Shown here: positions 36,536-45,212 of the stretch, piece by piece
Position numbering within the stretch: the stretch's first letter is position 1
How the letters are laid out: the number at the start of each line of letters is the position of its first letter
DNA from: CAYTGM01 sp964437365
Lineage (GTDB): Bacteria; Sumerlaeota; Sumerlaeia; SLMS01
NCBI GenBank assembly: GCA_964437365.1
Contig: CAYTGM010000010.1
Span: forward strand, 62,001 to 126,000
Reading direction: 5' to 3'
DNA length: 64,000 nt
Program-made: the position numbers and the translations under genes
The notes under the pieces: model-generated
Seen by the model: only the letters and a program-made list of their open reading frames with translations
What the model was told of the DNA's origin: nothing
Database searches by the model: none

Positions 36536-36618
36536 GTCGCACTCCTTCAGGCAGGTGATGTCTTTAAAGTGAGCTTTTCAAGGGGTAGATCAATGAAAAG
36601 ATCACAGGAGTGAGAATC

Positions 36619-36678
36619 ATGATCGCGAAGATCTATACTTGCGATCCGCAATCTTCAATCTATGATGAACGTACTTGA
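36619..36678 (+). CDS. Possible 19-residue leader peptide
   Basis: An ATG at 36619 has an ideal AGGAG (36606-36610) eight bases upstream. The frame encodes 19 residues, MIAKIYTCDPQSSIYDERT, and stops 11 bases before the aldolase ATG, which itself lacks a good ribosome site. Translation of the peptide could feed ribosomes to the aldolase. An imperfect inverted repeat (GATCGC/GCGATC) lies within it. It could also be chance. Confidence 0.35.
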   Translation: MIAKIYTCDPQSSIYDERT

Positions 36679-36689
36679 GACTCTTCAGG

Positions 36690-38309
36690 ATGAATACTTT
36701 GGCCAACCCTGTTCTCCTCGACTGCACACTCCGTGACGGCGGTTACTACAATGCCTGGGATTTCAACCCAGAGCTGATTCAATCCTATCTCCTCGCCATG
36801 GAAGCGGCCCAGGTCGATGTGGTTGAACTCGGTTTTCGTTTCCTTGCCAATGAGGGCTTTAAAGGTCCCTGTGCCTACACAAAAGATGATTTTCTCAGAA
36901 GCTTGAACATCCCCGAGTCTCTTCAGGTCTCCGTCATGGTGAATGGAAGCGATCTGCTGACGGACCTGGGTCTTGCACCTTCGCTCGAACTGCTGTTTCC
37001 CGAGAATGGAAAAGACTCACCGGTCGACATTGTACGCATCGCCTGTCACTATCAGCAACTTGATGCAGTGCTTCCTGCGGCGGAATGGCTGTCGGAGCGA
37101 GGGTATCGAGTTGGGTTTAATCTGATGCAAATTTCCGCCAGGACAAGGGAGGAGATCACCCACTTTGCATCGCTCGCCAGGTCCTCTCCGATTGAGGTTC
37201 TGTATTTTGCAGACAGTATGGGAAGTTTGACTCCTGATCAGGTAGCAGAGACCATCGGTTGGATGCGTGAAGAGTGGTCTGGAGAAATCGGGATTCACAC
37301 CCATGACAACCTTGGACTCGCTCTCCAAAACACCTTGAAGGCTTACCAGGAAGGCGCCACCTGGCTTGATGGAACGGTCACAGGTATGGGACGTGGACCG
37401 GGGAACGCGCGCACCGAAGAGCTCTCCATTGAAGTTGCAGACATCAGAAAAGAAGAACCCAACCTTGTTCCCCTCATGGGATTGATACGAAAAACGTTCT
37501 CCTCCATGAAAGAGCAATACGGATGGGGAACCAACCCCTACTATTACCTGTCAGGCAAACATGGTATCCATCCCACATATATACAGCGGATGTTGCGCGA
37601 TGCACGCTACCACGAAGAAGATATTCTTGCTGTGATTGATTACCTTCGCGAAGAAGGTGGGAAGAAGTTCAGTGCTGATACACTGGAAGGTGCACGCACT
37701 TTCTTTCACGGTGAGCCGTCTGGTAACTGGTCTCCGGAAAGCGTTCTCTCTGGCAAAGACGTGCTGATTCTCGGTACAGGACCCGGCACAGAGTGTTATC
37801 GTGAGGCGATTGAAACGTATATCAGGAAAGAGAAACCGGTTGTCCTGGCACTCAATACACAAACCGCTATTTCCGCTGAGCTTATTAAATTCCGAGCCGC
37901 CTGTCATCCCGTCAGACTCCTGGCCGATGCCAAGGAGCACCTTGATCTTCCCCAACCGCTGATCACGCCTGCTTCGATGCTTCCTGATTCTCTGAAAGAG
38001 GATTTGAAAGGAAAAGAACTCCTTGATTATGGACTTGCCGTCGAGCCGAACCGCTTCGAGTTTGGCAAGACGCATTGTATAGCACCTGCCTCTCTCGTCC
38101 TTGCCTATGTCCTGGCGATCTGTACCAGTGGAAAAGCAAAACGTATCCTGATGGCAGGGTTCGATGGTTATCCTCCCGGTGATCCAAGAAACCAGGAAAC
38201 GGCCGCCGTACTTGAAACCTATCGCGCGTTTTCTGATCAGGAGCTACTCTCTGTAACTCCTACAACACATCAGATTCATACAATCAGTATATACGGAAAT
38301 CAGCTTTAA
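36690..38309 (+). CDS. DRE-TIM aldolase-like protein with C-terminal Rossmann-like domain
   Basis: This 539-residue (from the ATG) protein begins with the HMGL/4-hydroxy-2-oxovalerate aldolase barrel. LLDCTLRDGGYYNAWDF carries the metal Asp and catalytic Arg, and GIHTHDNLGLALQNT gives the metal histidines. GMGRGPGNARTEEL follows. The enzymes of this family make or break C-C bonds using pyruvate or acyl-CoA. Residues about 350-539 form a separate domain (DVLILGTGPGTECYREAIETYI, RILMAGFDGYPPGDPRN) that resembles a nucleotide-type or DUF115-like fold. An upstream TTG (36675) would add five residues. It overlaps the next gene (TAATG). The product is probably a sugar acid; the exact reaction is unknown. 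Confidence 0.78.
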   Translation: MNTLANPVLLDCTLRDGGYYNAWDFNPELIQSYLLAMEAAQVDVVELGFRFLANEGFKGPCAYTKDDFLRSLNIPESLQVSVMVNGSDLLTDLGLAPSLELLFPENGKDSPVDIVRIACHYQQLDAVLPAAEWLSERGYRVGFNLMQISARTREEITHFASLARSSPIEVLYFADSMGSLTPDQVAETIGWMREEWSGEIGIHTHDNLGLALQNTLKAYQEGATWLDGTVTGMGRGPGNARTEELSIEVADIRKEEPNLVPLMGLIRKTFSSMKEQYGWGTNPYYYLSGKHGIHPTYIQRMLRDARYHEEDILAVIDYLREEGGKKFSADTLEGARTFFHGEPSGNWSPESVLSGKDVLILGTGPGTECYREAIETYIRKEKPVVLALNTQTAISAELIKFRAACHPVRLLADAKEHLDLPQPLITPASMLPDSLKEDLKGKELLDYGLAVEPNRFEFGKTHCIAPASLVLAYVLAICTSGKAKRILMAGFDGYPPGDPRNQETAAVLETYRAFSDQELLSVTPTTHQIHTISIYGNQL

Positions 38310-39004
38310 TGATGTCTGATCGAATCGTCTGTTTTCTCCCCTGTCGTAAAGGAAGCGAGCGTGTCCCGCGAAAGAATATTCGACGCTTCGCCAGCTGTAA
38401 AAATGGCTTGATCGAACTTAAACTGAAGCAACTCCTTGAGTCCAGGAGCATCGATGAAATCGTCCTATCAACCAATGACGAAGAAATACTTGAATTCGCA
38501 TCCTCTTTGAATCAGAAGAAAATCAGAATTCACAAGCGCATTGATGAGCTATCCTCGAGCAAGACAAGCACCGACGCCCTCGTGGGTCACGCGCTCGATC
38601 TTATCCCAGATGCTCATATACTCTGGACACATGTCACCTCGCCCTTTGTCACGGGATTAGTCTATGACAAGATCATCAAAAATTACAGGGAGAGTTTGAA
38701 CAACGGATTTGATTCTCTGATGACAGTCACAGCTATACACGGATTCCTTTGGAATCAAAAAGAACCCATAAATTATGATCGAACGAAGGAAAAGTGGCCA
38801 CGCACACAAACACTCCCTCCGACCTATGAAGTTAACAGCGCTGCATTTCTGGCTCCCAGTGAGATCTATCGAAAGCTTGATGACCGCATTGGAGAGAGCC
38901 CCAAACTATACGAACTCGACAAGCTCACGGCTATGGATATAGACTGGCCCGAGGATTTTACGATCGCCGAGCTGATGCTGACACAAGGCATTGCCACTGT
39001 ATGA
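38309..39004 (+). CDS. NeuA/KdsB-like CMP-sugar cytidylyltransferase
   Basis: This 231-residue enzyme resembles acylneuraminate/KDO cytidylyltransferases. The CTP-binding loop is FLPCRKGSERVPRKNIRRF, followed by DEIVLSTNDEEI and DAHILWTHVTSPF, the usual substrate strand. Near the end, LTAMDIDWPEDF supplies the metal aspartates. It transfers CMP to an ulosonic acid. It overlaps the aldolase stop by one base and the HAD gene by four (ATGA), so the three proteins are made together. Which ulosonic acid is activated is not known. Confidence 0.85.
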   Translation: MMSDRIVCFLPCRKGSERVPRKNIRRFASCKNGLIELKLKQLLESRSIDEIVLSTNDEEILEFASSLNQKKIRIHKRIDELSSSKTSTDALVGHALDLIPDAHILWTHVTSPFVTGLVYDKIIKNYRESLNNGFDSLMTVTAIHGFLWNQKEPINYDRTKEKWPRTQTLPPTYEVNSAAFLAPSEIYRKLDDRIGESPKLYELDKLTAMDIDWPEDFTIAELMLTQGIATV

Positions 39005-39657
39005 TCAGACCGCTAAGCGACTATGAAACCATCGCCTTTGATTGCGATGGAGTTGTTCTCAACTCGAACAAGATAAAGAGTCAGGCCTTCTTTGATGCAG
39101 CTGCTCCCTACGGTGAAGAAGCTGCTCAGGAACTATACAACTATCATATTGCCCGCGGTGGTATTTCCCGGTATGCGAAGTTTGAGTATTTCCTGGAGAA
39201 AATTGTCCCTGGCAAGGAGGGTCCCAGTTTTGAAGAATTACTGGATCGCTATGCAGCCTACTCCTTCAAGGGTCTGATGTCGTGTGAAATCGCAGGAGGC
39301 CTCGAAGAACTCAGGAAGCAAACATCGAATTCCCGCTGGATGATTGTTTCAGGCGGAGATCAGAACGAGCTCCGTCAGGTATTTGAGAAACGAGGACTCG
39401 ATCACTTCTTCGACGCAGGTATTTTCGGAAGCCCAACAACCAAGGACGAAATTCTTGATCGGGAAAGCACCAAGGCTGGAGACTCCTTTCACCCCTCACT
39501 TTTTCTGGGCGACAGCCGCTATGACCACGTGGCAGCGCGTCGCCAGGGAATGGACTTCATCTTTGTCAGTAAATGGACCGAGTTTTCAGATTTCGTAGCC
39601 TACACAGCGGAGCTTGAAATACCCGTCATTGAGCAGTTGAGTGACCTGCTGAACTGA
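39001..39657 (+). CDS. HAD-family sugar-phosphate phosphatase-like protein
   Basis: This 218-residue protein has the HAD motifs: IAFDCDGVVLNSN (nucleophile and acid Asp), MIVSGGDQNEL (motif II), a lysine in SPTTKDEIL, and LFLGDSRYDHVAA (motif IV Asp). A helical cap lies at about residues 20-95, so it is a C1-cap phosphatase like phosphoglycolate phosphatase and unlike capless KdsC. In the context of a condensing aldolase and a CMP transferase it probably removes the phosphate from the new sugar acid. It ends the cassette. Confidence 0.82.
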   Translation: MIRPLSDYETIAFDCDGVVLNSNKIKSQAFFDAAAPYGEEAAQELYNYHIARGGISRYAKFEYFLEKIVPGKEGPSFEELLDRYAAYSFKGLMSCEIAGGLEELRKQTSNSRWMIVSGGDQNELRQVFEKRGLDHFFDAGIFGSPTTKDEILDRESTKAGDSFHPSLFLGDSRYDHVAARRQGMDFIFVSKWTEFSDFVAYTAELEIPVIEQLSDLLN

Positions 39658-39965
39658 CCCTTTTTCGTCAATGATTGTTTAAAAATGCCAGCATCCAGCC
39701 CCGACCTCAGACCATGCTCGCTCGATGCTCGGACCATGCTCGGACCATCGCCATGGTCTGAGAGTCGTCTCAACCTCCTCTGATCCACGTCCGAACCCAC
39801 AGTAGGGTGCCTGATGTCACCTCTCACATGCGAAACAGCCCGCGGAAGCCACAGGCACAGACTTCACCTCACACGACTGGAGTGGTTGCCAAAGTTAGAG
39901 TGATCTTCAGAAGTCCTGCCCATTAAATGGTGAGCGCGAGCTGACCATTACATCTGAATTTCACT
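39658..39965. other. Intergenic region with short repeats
   Basis: No gene is seen in these 308 bases. ACCATGCTCG occurs at 39711-39720 and 39733-39742. CAGACCAT (39708-39715) is inverted at 39753-39760, and GACCAT-CGCC-ATGGTC forms a hairpin at 39743-39758. It may end the HAD transcript although no T-run follows. The distal end is the inverted-repeat element at 39895. Confidence 0.55.
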
Positions 39966-39969
39966 CTAA
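39895..39969. repeat. TTAGAGTGA inverted-repeat element, copy 1 (75 bp)
   Basis: Left end TTAGAGTGATCTTCAGAAGT (39895-39914); right end ACCATTACATCTGAATTTCACTCTAA read inward on the other strand (39944-39969). The same ends, 167 bp apart, occur at 58450-58616. It is short, has no frame, and its right tip supplies the TAG stop of the racemase gene, which makes it look like a small non-autonomous element. Confidence 0.6.
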
Positions 39970-41123
39970 ATGGTCCCGAGAGACTTAAGCTGAGCAATTT
40001 CCTCTTCTGAATAGCCCAACTCTTCCAGAATTTCTTCATTATGTTGGCCGATGCGGGGAACAAAACCTTCCTCGGCACAGGTCTCTGATAGTTTCGGAGC
40101 TGCCGCTGGCTGCGTCAGACCCTCCCGAACGATAAATGTTCCGCGTTCTTTATTCTGAGGGTGTTCAGGAGCTTCAGCAAAGTTCAGCACAGGTGCAAAA
40201 CAGGCATCGGACCCGGCAAAGGTCTCGCACCATTCCTCTCGGCTCTTTGAGAGAAAGATTTCTCGGATGCGTGCTTTCGCCTCTGGCCAGCATTTCTTAT
40301 CATGCTGATCTTTGAAGAGAGGGTCTTCGGTGAGGCTGAGCCTCTGAAGGAGCTCTAAGTAGAACTTCTTCTCGACAGCTTGAATGGTTATATACTTTCC
40401 ATCTGCGCAGGGATAGGTATCGCTCCATGGGGAAGATCCGTCAATCCAGCTTGCCCCAAGTTCACCTCCCATCTGTCCACCATGATACATCATCCATAAT
40501 ATCGATGATGTATAGGCGGAGCCGTCACATACAGCAGCATCAACGACCTGTCCCCGACCTGTTTTCTGTGAATGAACCAGCGCGCACATGATTCCCCAAA
40601 GAAGAATCATCGTTCCGCCTCCAGCATCTCCAGCTATTGAGACAGGAGCCCTGGGAGCATGTTCCAATCCACCTCCATAGTACATCGCCCCGGAAACGGC
40701 GAGGAAGTTGGCGTCGTGCCCGGCACTCTTGGCAAGTGGACCTGTCTGTCCCCAGCCGGTCATCCGCCCGTAGACGAGTTTGGGATTCATTTCCAAAGCT
40801 TCTGTGGGCCCAAGCTCAAGGCGTTCCATGACACCAGGCCTGAACCCTTCAACAAGAATATCAGCTTTTCCAATCAGATCTCTTGCTACCTTGAGACCTG
40901 CCTCTGATTTCAAATCAAGAGTAATGGATCTCTTTCCTCGGTTGTAGATGAGAAGTTTTCCCACGTCTTCCCCTTCGAAGCTGTCATAGAGCGCGTTAGC
41001 GGTCCTGCGTTCAATGACAATGACGTTTGCTCCCATATCGGCGAGCATCATTCCCGCCAGGGGTCCGGGCCCAATTCCCGCAAACTCAACGACTTGGATT
41101 CCTTCCAGAGCTTTCTTACCCAA
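39966..41123 (-). CDS. CoA-transferase family III / alpha-methylacyl-CoA racemase-like
   Basis: This 385-residue protein has the family III N-terminus (VVEFAGIGPGPLAGMMLADMGANVI, then VIERR). It also has the catalytic-region sequence PVSIAGDAGGGTMILLWGI, whose Asp-Gly-Gly-Gly arrangement is nearer to alpha-methylacyl-CoA racemases (interconverting 2R/2S methylacyl-CoA) than to CaiB-type transferases. The TTG start at 41123 has GAGGAG seven bases upstream. Its TAG stop lies inside the repeat element at 39895-39969. It stands alone and no beta-oxidation genes are adjacent. Confidence 0.82.
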   Translation of the reverse strand: MGKKALEGIQVVEFAGIGPGPLAGMMLADMGANVIVIERRTANALYDSFEGEDVGKLLIYNRGKRSITLDLKSEAGLKVARDLIGKADILVEGFRPGVMERLELGPTEALEMNPKLVYGRMTGWGQTGPLAKSAGHDANFLAVSGAMYYGGGLEHAPRAPVSIAGDAGGGTMILLWGIMCALVHSQKTGRGQVVDAAVCDGSAYTSSILWMMYHGGQMGGELGASWIDGSSPWSDTYPCADGKYITIQAVEKKFYLELLQRLSLTEDPLFKDQHDKKCWPEAKARIREIFLSKSREEWCETFAGSDACFAPVLNFAEAPEHPQNKERGTFIVREGLTQPAAAPKLSETCAEEGFVPRIGQHNEEILEELGYSEEEIAQLKSLGTI

Positions 41124-41344
41124 TTTTCGATCTCCTCAGTTGCGACGTGCATAGTGGTTTGAGAACTTCTCAGAGCCATCGATCTGTAAAGTGAAATCCA
41201 ATGAAACAATGGGCAACGAAAAGCTCGCTGGATATCACTGAGGCAAAGGCAAGAGTGTCTTGTGTAGACACATTCGAAATCAAGGGTGGTCAGTGAATAG
41301 AGTACTGGATTATTGTCTCCTGAAGGGAAAGTACCGGACGAAAG

Positions 41345-42952
41345 ATGGTCAAGAGCTCCAAAGACAGATTAAATGTAGTGCGGCAGGGGGGCGCCTCCAA
41401 TGCTGACAATCTACGCTCAAATACAACGATCTTGCTCGTCAGTATTCTTGCTCTCGCGGCCTTTCTGAGGATCTATGGACTAGCTCTGGTACAATTTGGA
41501 ATCGATGAGGGAATTGCCTCGGCCGTTTCCACACAGATCGCAAATTTCAAGAGATTTCCCCTCACGGGCATCAAGACCAGTTTCGGCTTCTATAACCCTC
41601 CGACCTATCTCTATCTTCTGGCACCCTTCTATGCAGTCAGTACCAGTCCTCTTGTTCCCATGGTATTTCAAAGCTGTTGCTCGATTTTCTCTGTCTATCT
41701 GCTTTATCGCGCGGTGCGGGAATATGCGGGAGTCTCGGCAGGGCTGATCTCTGCGCTTCTGCTTGCAGTCTGTCCGAATGCGGTGGAGCACAGCAGGAGG
41801 CTCTGGGGGCATGACCTCCAGGTTTTTCTGAGTGTTCTGGTTCTTTTCTTTTCTGTCAGACTCTGGTTGAGAAAAGAATGGATCTACGTGGTTTTCGCGG
41901 GCCTCACGATATCAATAGCACAATCTCTCCACTTGAGCGCTCTTATCCTATGGCCTTTTCTGCTATCCGTTACCTGTCTATCTCTTGAAAAAAAGGGTGC
42001 GTTGAAGGGAATCGCCGGGGCAGCCGTTGCCTTGTTCGTTGTTTATCTTCCATGGATTATTCATGAGTTTCAGAATCAGTTCATGGATACGAGGCTGATC
42101 TTTTCAACATTAATGTCAGGTGATGAAAAGGACTTGGGACTTCCAATCCATCCTTCTGTAGCATGGATTATTCTATTAGGCGATTTCTGGAAGAATGATT
42201 TATTGGGCTATGTTTTTCCCGCGGAACTGAGCAGGTCGATGTTGTGGACTTCGGCAATACTCTCTGGATCAGCCTCTATCCTTCTGTTTGCTGGACTCTT
42301 TTCCGCGGTGCATCCCTTCAGAATAAAACTTCGGAGCAGAGAACAGGGACTGGTTTTGTCCGCTGCTGGAGTTGTCGTGCTCAGTCCAATTCTGTTCGGA
42401 TTGATTCTGTCAGCTTCTGTTCCCTATTATCATCTTCCTGTGCTGCCTTTTGCCATCTTTCTTTCTGCTTTTTGGCTCAAGAGTCTTCTTAAGATGAAGC
42501 AGGGCAGAATTACATGCTATACATTACTCGCAGTTTACGGAACCGCCTCAACCTTCTACTCTTTAAATCTGAAGAACCTTCTTTCTGATGGGGCAGGCCT
42601 CACACCGTCGCTTCAGGAAAAGATGACCATGATATCTGGAATCGGCGACTTAAATGAAGATCAACCCTACTATGTCTATCAGGATGCGCGCTCTGTCAGC
42701 ACAGGGATTGATGTGGCCTATGTTTACCTCCTGTATGCGGAGGGGCTGAACGATCTGGGAAAGGGAACACCAGATCAGGCGGAAAAGTGGTACTTGATTC
42801 ATCACCAGCAGGTCTCTCTCCCACCTGATCACCAGAAGTTTCTGAACACCGTTGACAACCTGGCCTTCGATAACCTCACACTCTTTATCTTAACGAGCGA
42901 GGAGCAACAGCAGTGGAGTCACTTGCTCGACGAAATCAGAACATCACAATAG
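41345..42952 (+). CDS. GT39/ArnT-like membrane glycosyltransferase
   Basis: This 535-residue protein has about 11 membrane helices and a C-terminal soluble part of about 100 residues. The first outer loop carries FGIDEGIASAV, whose Asp-Glu matches the catalytic acidic pair of GT39/GT83 (Pmt, ArnT) transferases that use polyprenyl-phosphate sugars. YNPPTYLYLLAPF and HSRRLWGHDLQVFL are typical later loops. The outer tail is not recognised. It is followed after 39 bases by surE. Acceptor and sugar are unknown. Confidence 0.72.
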   Translation: MVKSSKDRLNVVRQGGASNADNLRSNTTILLVSILALAAFLRIYGLALVQFGIDEGIASAVSTQIANFKRFPLTGIKTSFGFYNPPTYLYLLAPFYAVSTSPLVPMVFQSCCSIFSVYLLYRAVREYAGVSAGLISALLLAVCPNAVEHSRRLWGHDLQVFLSVLVLFFSVRLWLRKEWIYVVFAGLTISIAQSLHLSALILWPFLLSVTCLSLEKKGALKGIAGAAVALFVVYLPWIIHEFQNQFMDTRLIFSTLMSGDEKDLGLPIHPSVAWIILLGDFWKNDLLGYVFPAELSRSMLWTSAILSGSASILLFAGLFSAVHPFRIKLRSREQGLVLSAAGVVVLSPILFGLILSASVPYYHLPVLPFAIFLSAFWLKSLLKMKQGRITCYTLLAVYGTASTFYSLNLKNLLSDGAGLTPSLQEKMTMISGIGDLNEDQPYYVYQDARSVSTGIDVAYVYLLYAEGLNDLGKGTPDQAEKWYLIHHQQVSLPPDHQKFLNTVDNLAFDNLTLFILTSEEQQQWSHLLDEIRTSQ

Positions 42953-42991
42953 TAGAGCTCCAATCCTGAATAGAGTGGAAAACAGCAGAAC

Positions 42992-43780
42992 ATGGCAAAA
43001 AAGAGAATACTGATCACAAATGACGACGGATTCAAAGCAGAAGGGATTCAGACTCTCTACAAGGCATTGAAGAACGACTATGATATACGTGTCGTAGCAC
43101 CGATGTACGAGAAAAGCGGGGCGGGGTGTTCACTTTCTTTGTCGAACGAAATGGAAGTTCATACTTTCGAGGAACGTGGCAAAATTTATGGCTATGCGGT
43201 GGATGGTACTCCTGCGGACTGTGTGAAATTTGCGATCAAGACTTTGAAGGACTTTAATCCTGAGTTCGTCTTGAGTGGAATCAACCGGGGAATGAATGTG
43301 GGAAACTCTGTGTTCTACTCTGGAACAGTAGCCGGTGCTATTGAAGCCACTCTCTTTGGTTATCCAGCCATGGCCTGCTCCCTGGCCTGCTTTGGTGATC
43401 CGGAGTATTATTTCGAACCCGCCGCCCAAGCGATTAGAAAAGTTCTGCCAACAATTATGAAGCAGAAAATGCCAACACGTTCTGTCTGGAACATGAATCT
43501 TCCGAACCTGAAGAAGTTTAATAAATCAAAAATCGTCTATACAACCCATGGGACATCCTACTTTGTGGATGATTTTGCCCTTAATCGACGAGATGGAGAT
43601 TCTCTTTACTATAAGAATGTTGGAACATCGCTTGAGGCTTGCGCCGTTAGTGAAAACTCCGACGATCGGGTTCTTGTCGATGGAGACATTTCACTTTCCC
43701 TGCTGAATCTGAATCTTACTTCTCTTGTCGACGGCTCACTCTACCCTGAATTGAACGAGGCTCTCCATGCTTCAGAGTAA
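42992..43780 (+). CDS. surE: 5'/3'-nucleotidase SurE
   Basis: This 262-residue metal-dependent phosphatase acts on nucleoside 5'- and 3'-monophosphates. The signature ILITNDDGFKAEGI carries the paired metal aspartates (Asp11-Asp12). SGINRGMNVGNSVFYSGTVAGA is the second metal and substrate loop, and YAVDGTPADCVKF is the third conserved block. The length is normal. Its last 14 bases overlap the start of tilS, which has GAGG within surE as its ribosome site, so the two are coupled. Confidence 0.95.
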   Translation: MAKKRILITNDDGFKAEGIQTLYKALKNDYDIRVVAPMYEKSGAGCSLSLSNEMEVHTFEERGKIYGYAVDGTPADCVKFAIKTLKDFNPEFVLSGINRGMNVGNSVFYSGTVAGAIEATLFGYPAMACSLACFGDPEYYFEPAAQAIRKVLPTIMKQKMPTRSVWNMNLPNLKKFNKSKIVYTTHGTSYFVDDFALNRRDGDSLYYKNVGTSLEACAVSENSDDRVLVDGDISLSLLNLNLTSLVDGSLYPELNEALHASE

Positions 43781-45212
43781 TAAGAAACCGGAGTGGCTCA
43801 GCGAACTCCCTGAGAAATGCCATGTGCTAGCAGCTGTTTCAGGAGGTGCTGACTCGATTTTTCTGACACTTCACTTGCAGGAGTGGCTCGAAAAAATCGG
43901 GGGGCGAGTAAGCATTGCACATATTAACCACCATAATCGCGGCGAACTATCTGATCGCGATCAGGAGTTTGTTGAAGCATTTGCGCAAGAACACGGGTTT
44001 GAATGCTACATTCAGCATATAGACCTGGACAAAGTTTCATCCAAAGGGCCACAAACCGATGAGAACCTGATGAGAGAGCTTCGTATGTCTTTGCTCAAGG
44101 CGATGGCCGATTCGATTGGTGCGTCGGCTGTTGCATTTGGTCATCACCAGAACGACGTTGCTGAGACCTTTCTTATCAACGCGTTGAGAGGGAGCGGGTG
44201 TGCCGGCCTGGAAGGGATGAAGAAGGTTCGCAAACTTTCCTCTGACATGATTTTTTTGCGCCCTCTTCTCGAATATACGAAGTCCGACCTGAAAGCACTA
44301 CTCAATCAACGCAACATTCAGTGGGTTGAAGACGAAACGAACAGCCAGAATCTCCACAAGAGGAACCATCTGAGAAATGATGTGATTCCCCGTATGGAGC
44401 AGTTCGAAGTTTCAGCGGTCAAAAATATCTATACAAGCTCTCAGATGGTTGGTGCTGTTTATGATTCCTATCTGGCAACAGCAAAGTATTTTCTAAGGGA
44501 GATCGAAATCCATCACTCGGGCAAGGCTATTCTCCTGGACATGGAGAGACTCACAAGAGAACCGTATATCCATCTTGCTCACGGTTTGCTTCGGGTTGCC
44601 TATGAAGAGCTCCTGGTCCTCAGCGGTCATGAAAGCAGTAACCCGCGCATTCCCAATCGTGACACCTGGCGAAAAATAGAGGAACGCATCCACGCTGGAG
44701 TGGGAGATCCTTTCACCACAAACTTTATAGATCAATATCATGTGATTCTCAATAATCAGTATCTGCTTCTCTATGAAGAAGCTGACGTAGACAGTCCGTG
44801 GGAACTGGTGGCGGATTTCTTTTCCTATGCTCTCGGTAAGCGATATATGGAAGTTCTGTCGGCAAACGATCCGGCCATGCCGCATTTAATGGCCGGTGCA
44901 CTTAGAGAGATTAATGAGACCAATCCCGAGAAGGCCACCCTGATGCTTGCATTGATTGACACAAGTGCGTGTGATGGGGGTCTGGTCTGGAGGTGCGGCG
45001 TGAAAGAAGACACGGCTCTGCTGCCAAGCGGCGAGGCAAAGTCTTTCACCGACTGCCTCAAGGAAGCACACGTTCCCGTTGAACTGAGAGCAAAGGTCTT
45101 GGTTCTCGCGGATGATCAAGGGATTCTCTGGATACCAGGGATCAGACGTGCGCATCGAGCACTGATCAATGAGACTTCCTCGAGCGTGAGGTCCTGGAAG
45201 TTTGTCAAATAG
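43767..45212 (+). CDS. tilS: tRNA(Ile)-lysidine synthase
   Basis: This 481-residue enzyme attaches lysine to C34 of the AUA-reading tRNA-Ile. The PP-loop AAVSGGADSIF (SGGADS at 25-30) binds ATP, and HINHHNRGE and AFGHHQNDVAETFLINALRGSGCAGL are family motifs. A middle helical region and a C-terminal domain (PSGEAKSFTDCLKEAHVPVELR) follow, as in long TilS proteins. It overlaps surE at its start and mnmG (convergent) by eight bases at its end. It places two tRNA wobble-modification genes tail to tail. Confidence 0.93.
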   Translation: MLQSNKKPEWLSELPEKCHVLAAVSGGADSIFLTLHLQEWLEKIGGRVSIAHINHHNRGELSDRDQEFVEAFAQEHGFECYIQHIDLDKVSSKGPQTDENLMRELRMSLLKAMADSIGASAVAFGHHQNDVAETFLINALRGSGCAGLEGMKKVRKLSSDMIFLRPLLEYTKSDLKALLNQRNIQWVEDETNSQNLHKRNHLRNDVIPRMEQFEVSAVKNIYTSSQMVGAVYDSYLATAKYFLREIEIHHSGKAILLDMERLTREPYIHLAHGLLRVAYEELLVLSGHESSNPRIPNRDTWRKIEERIHAGVGDPFTTNFIDQYHVILNNQYLLLYEEADVDSPWELVADFFSYALGKRYMEVLSANDPAMPHLMAGALREINETNPEKATLMLALIDTSACDGGLVWRCGVKEDTALLPSGEAKSFTDCLKEAHVPVELRAKVLVLADDQGILWIPGIRRAHRALINETSSSVRSWKFVK

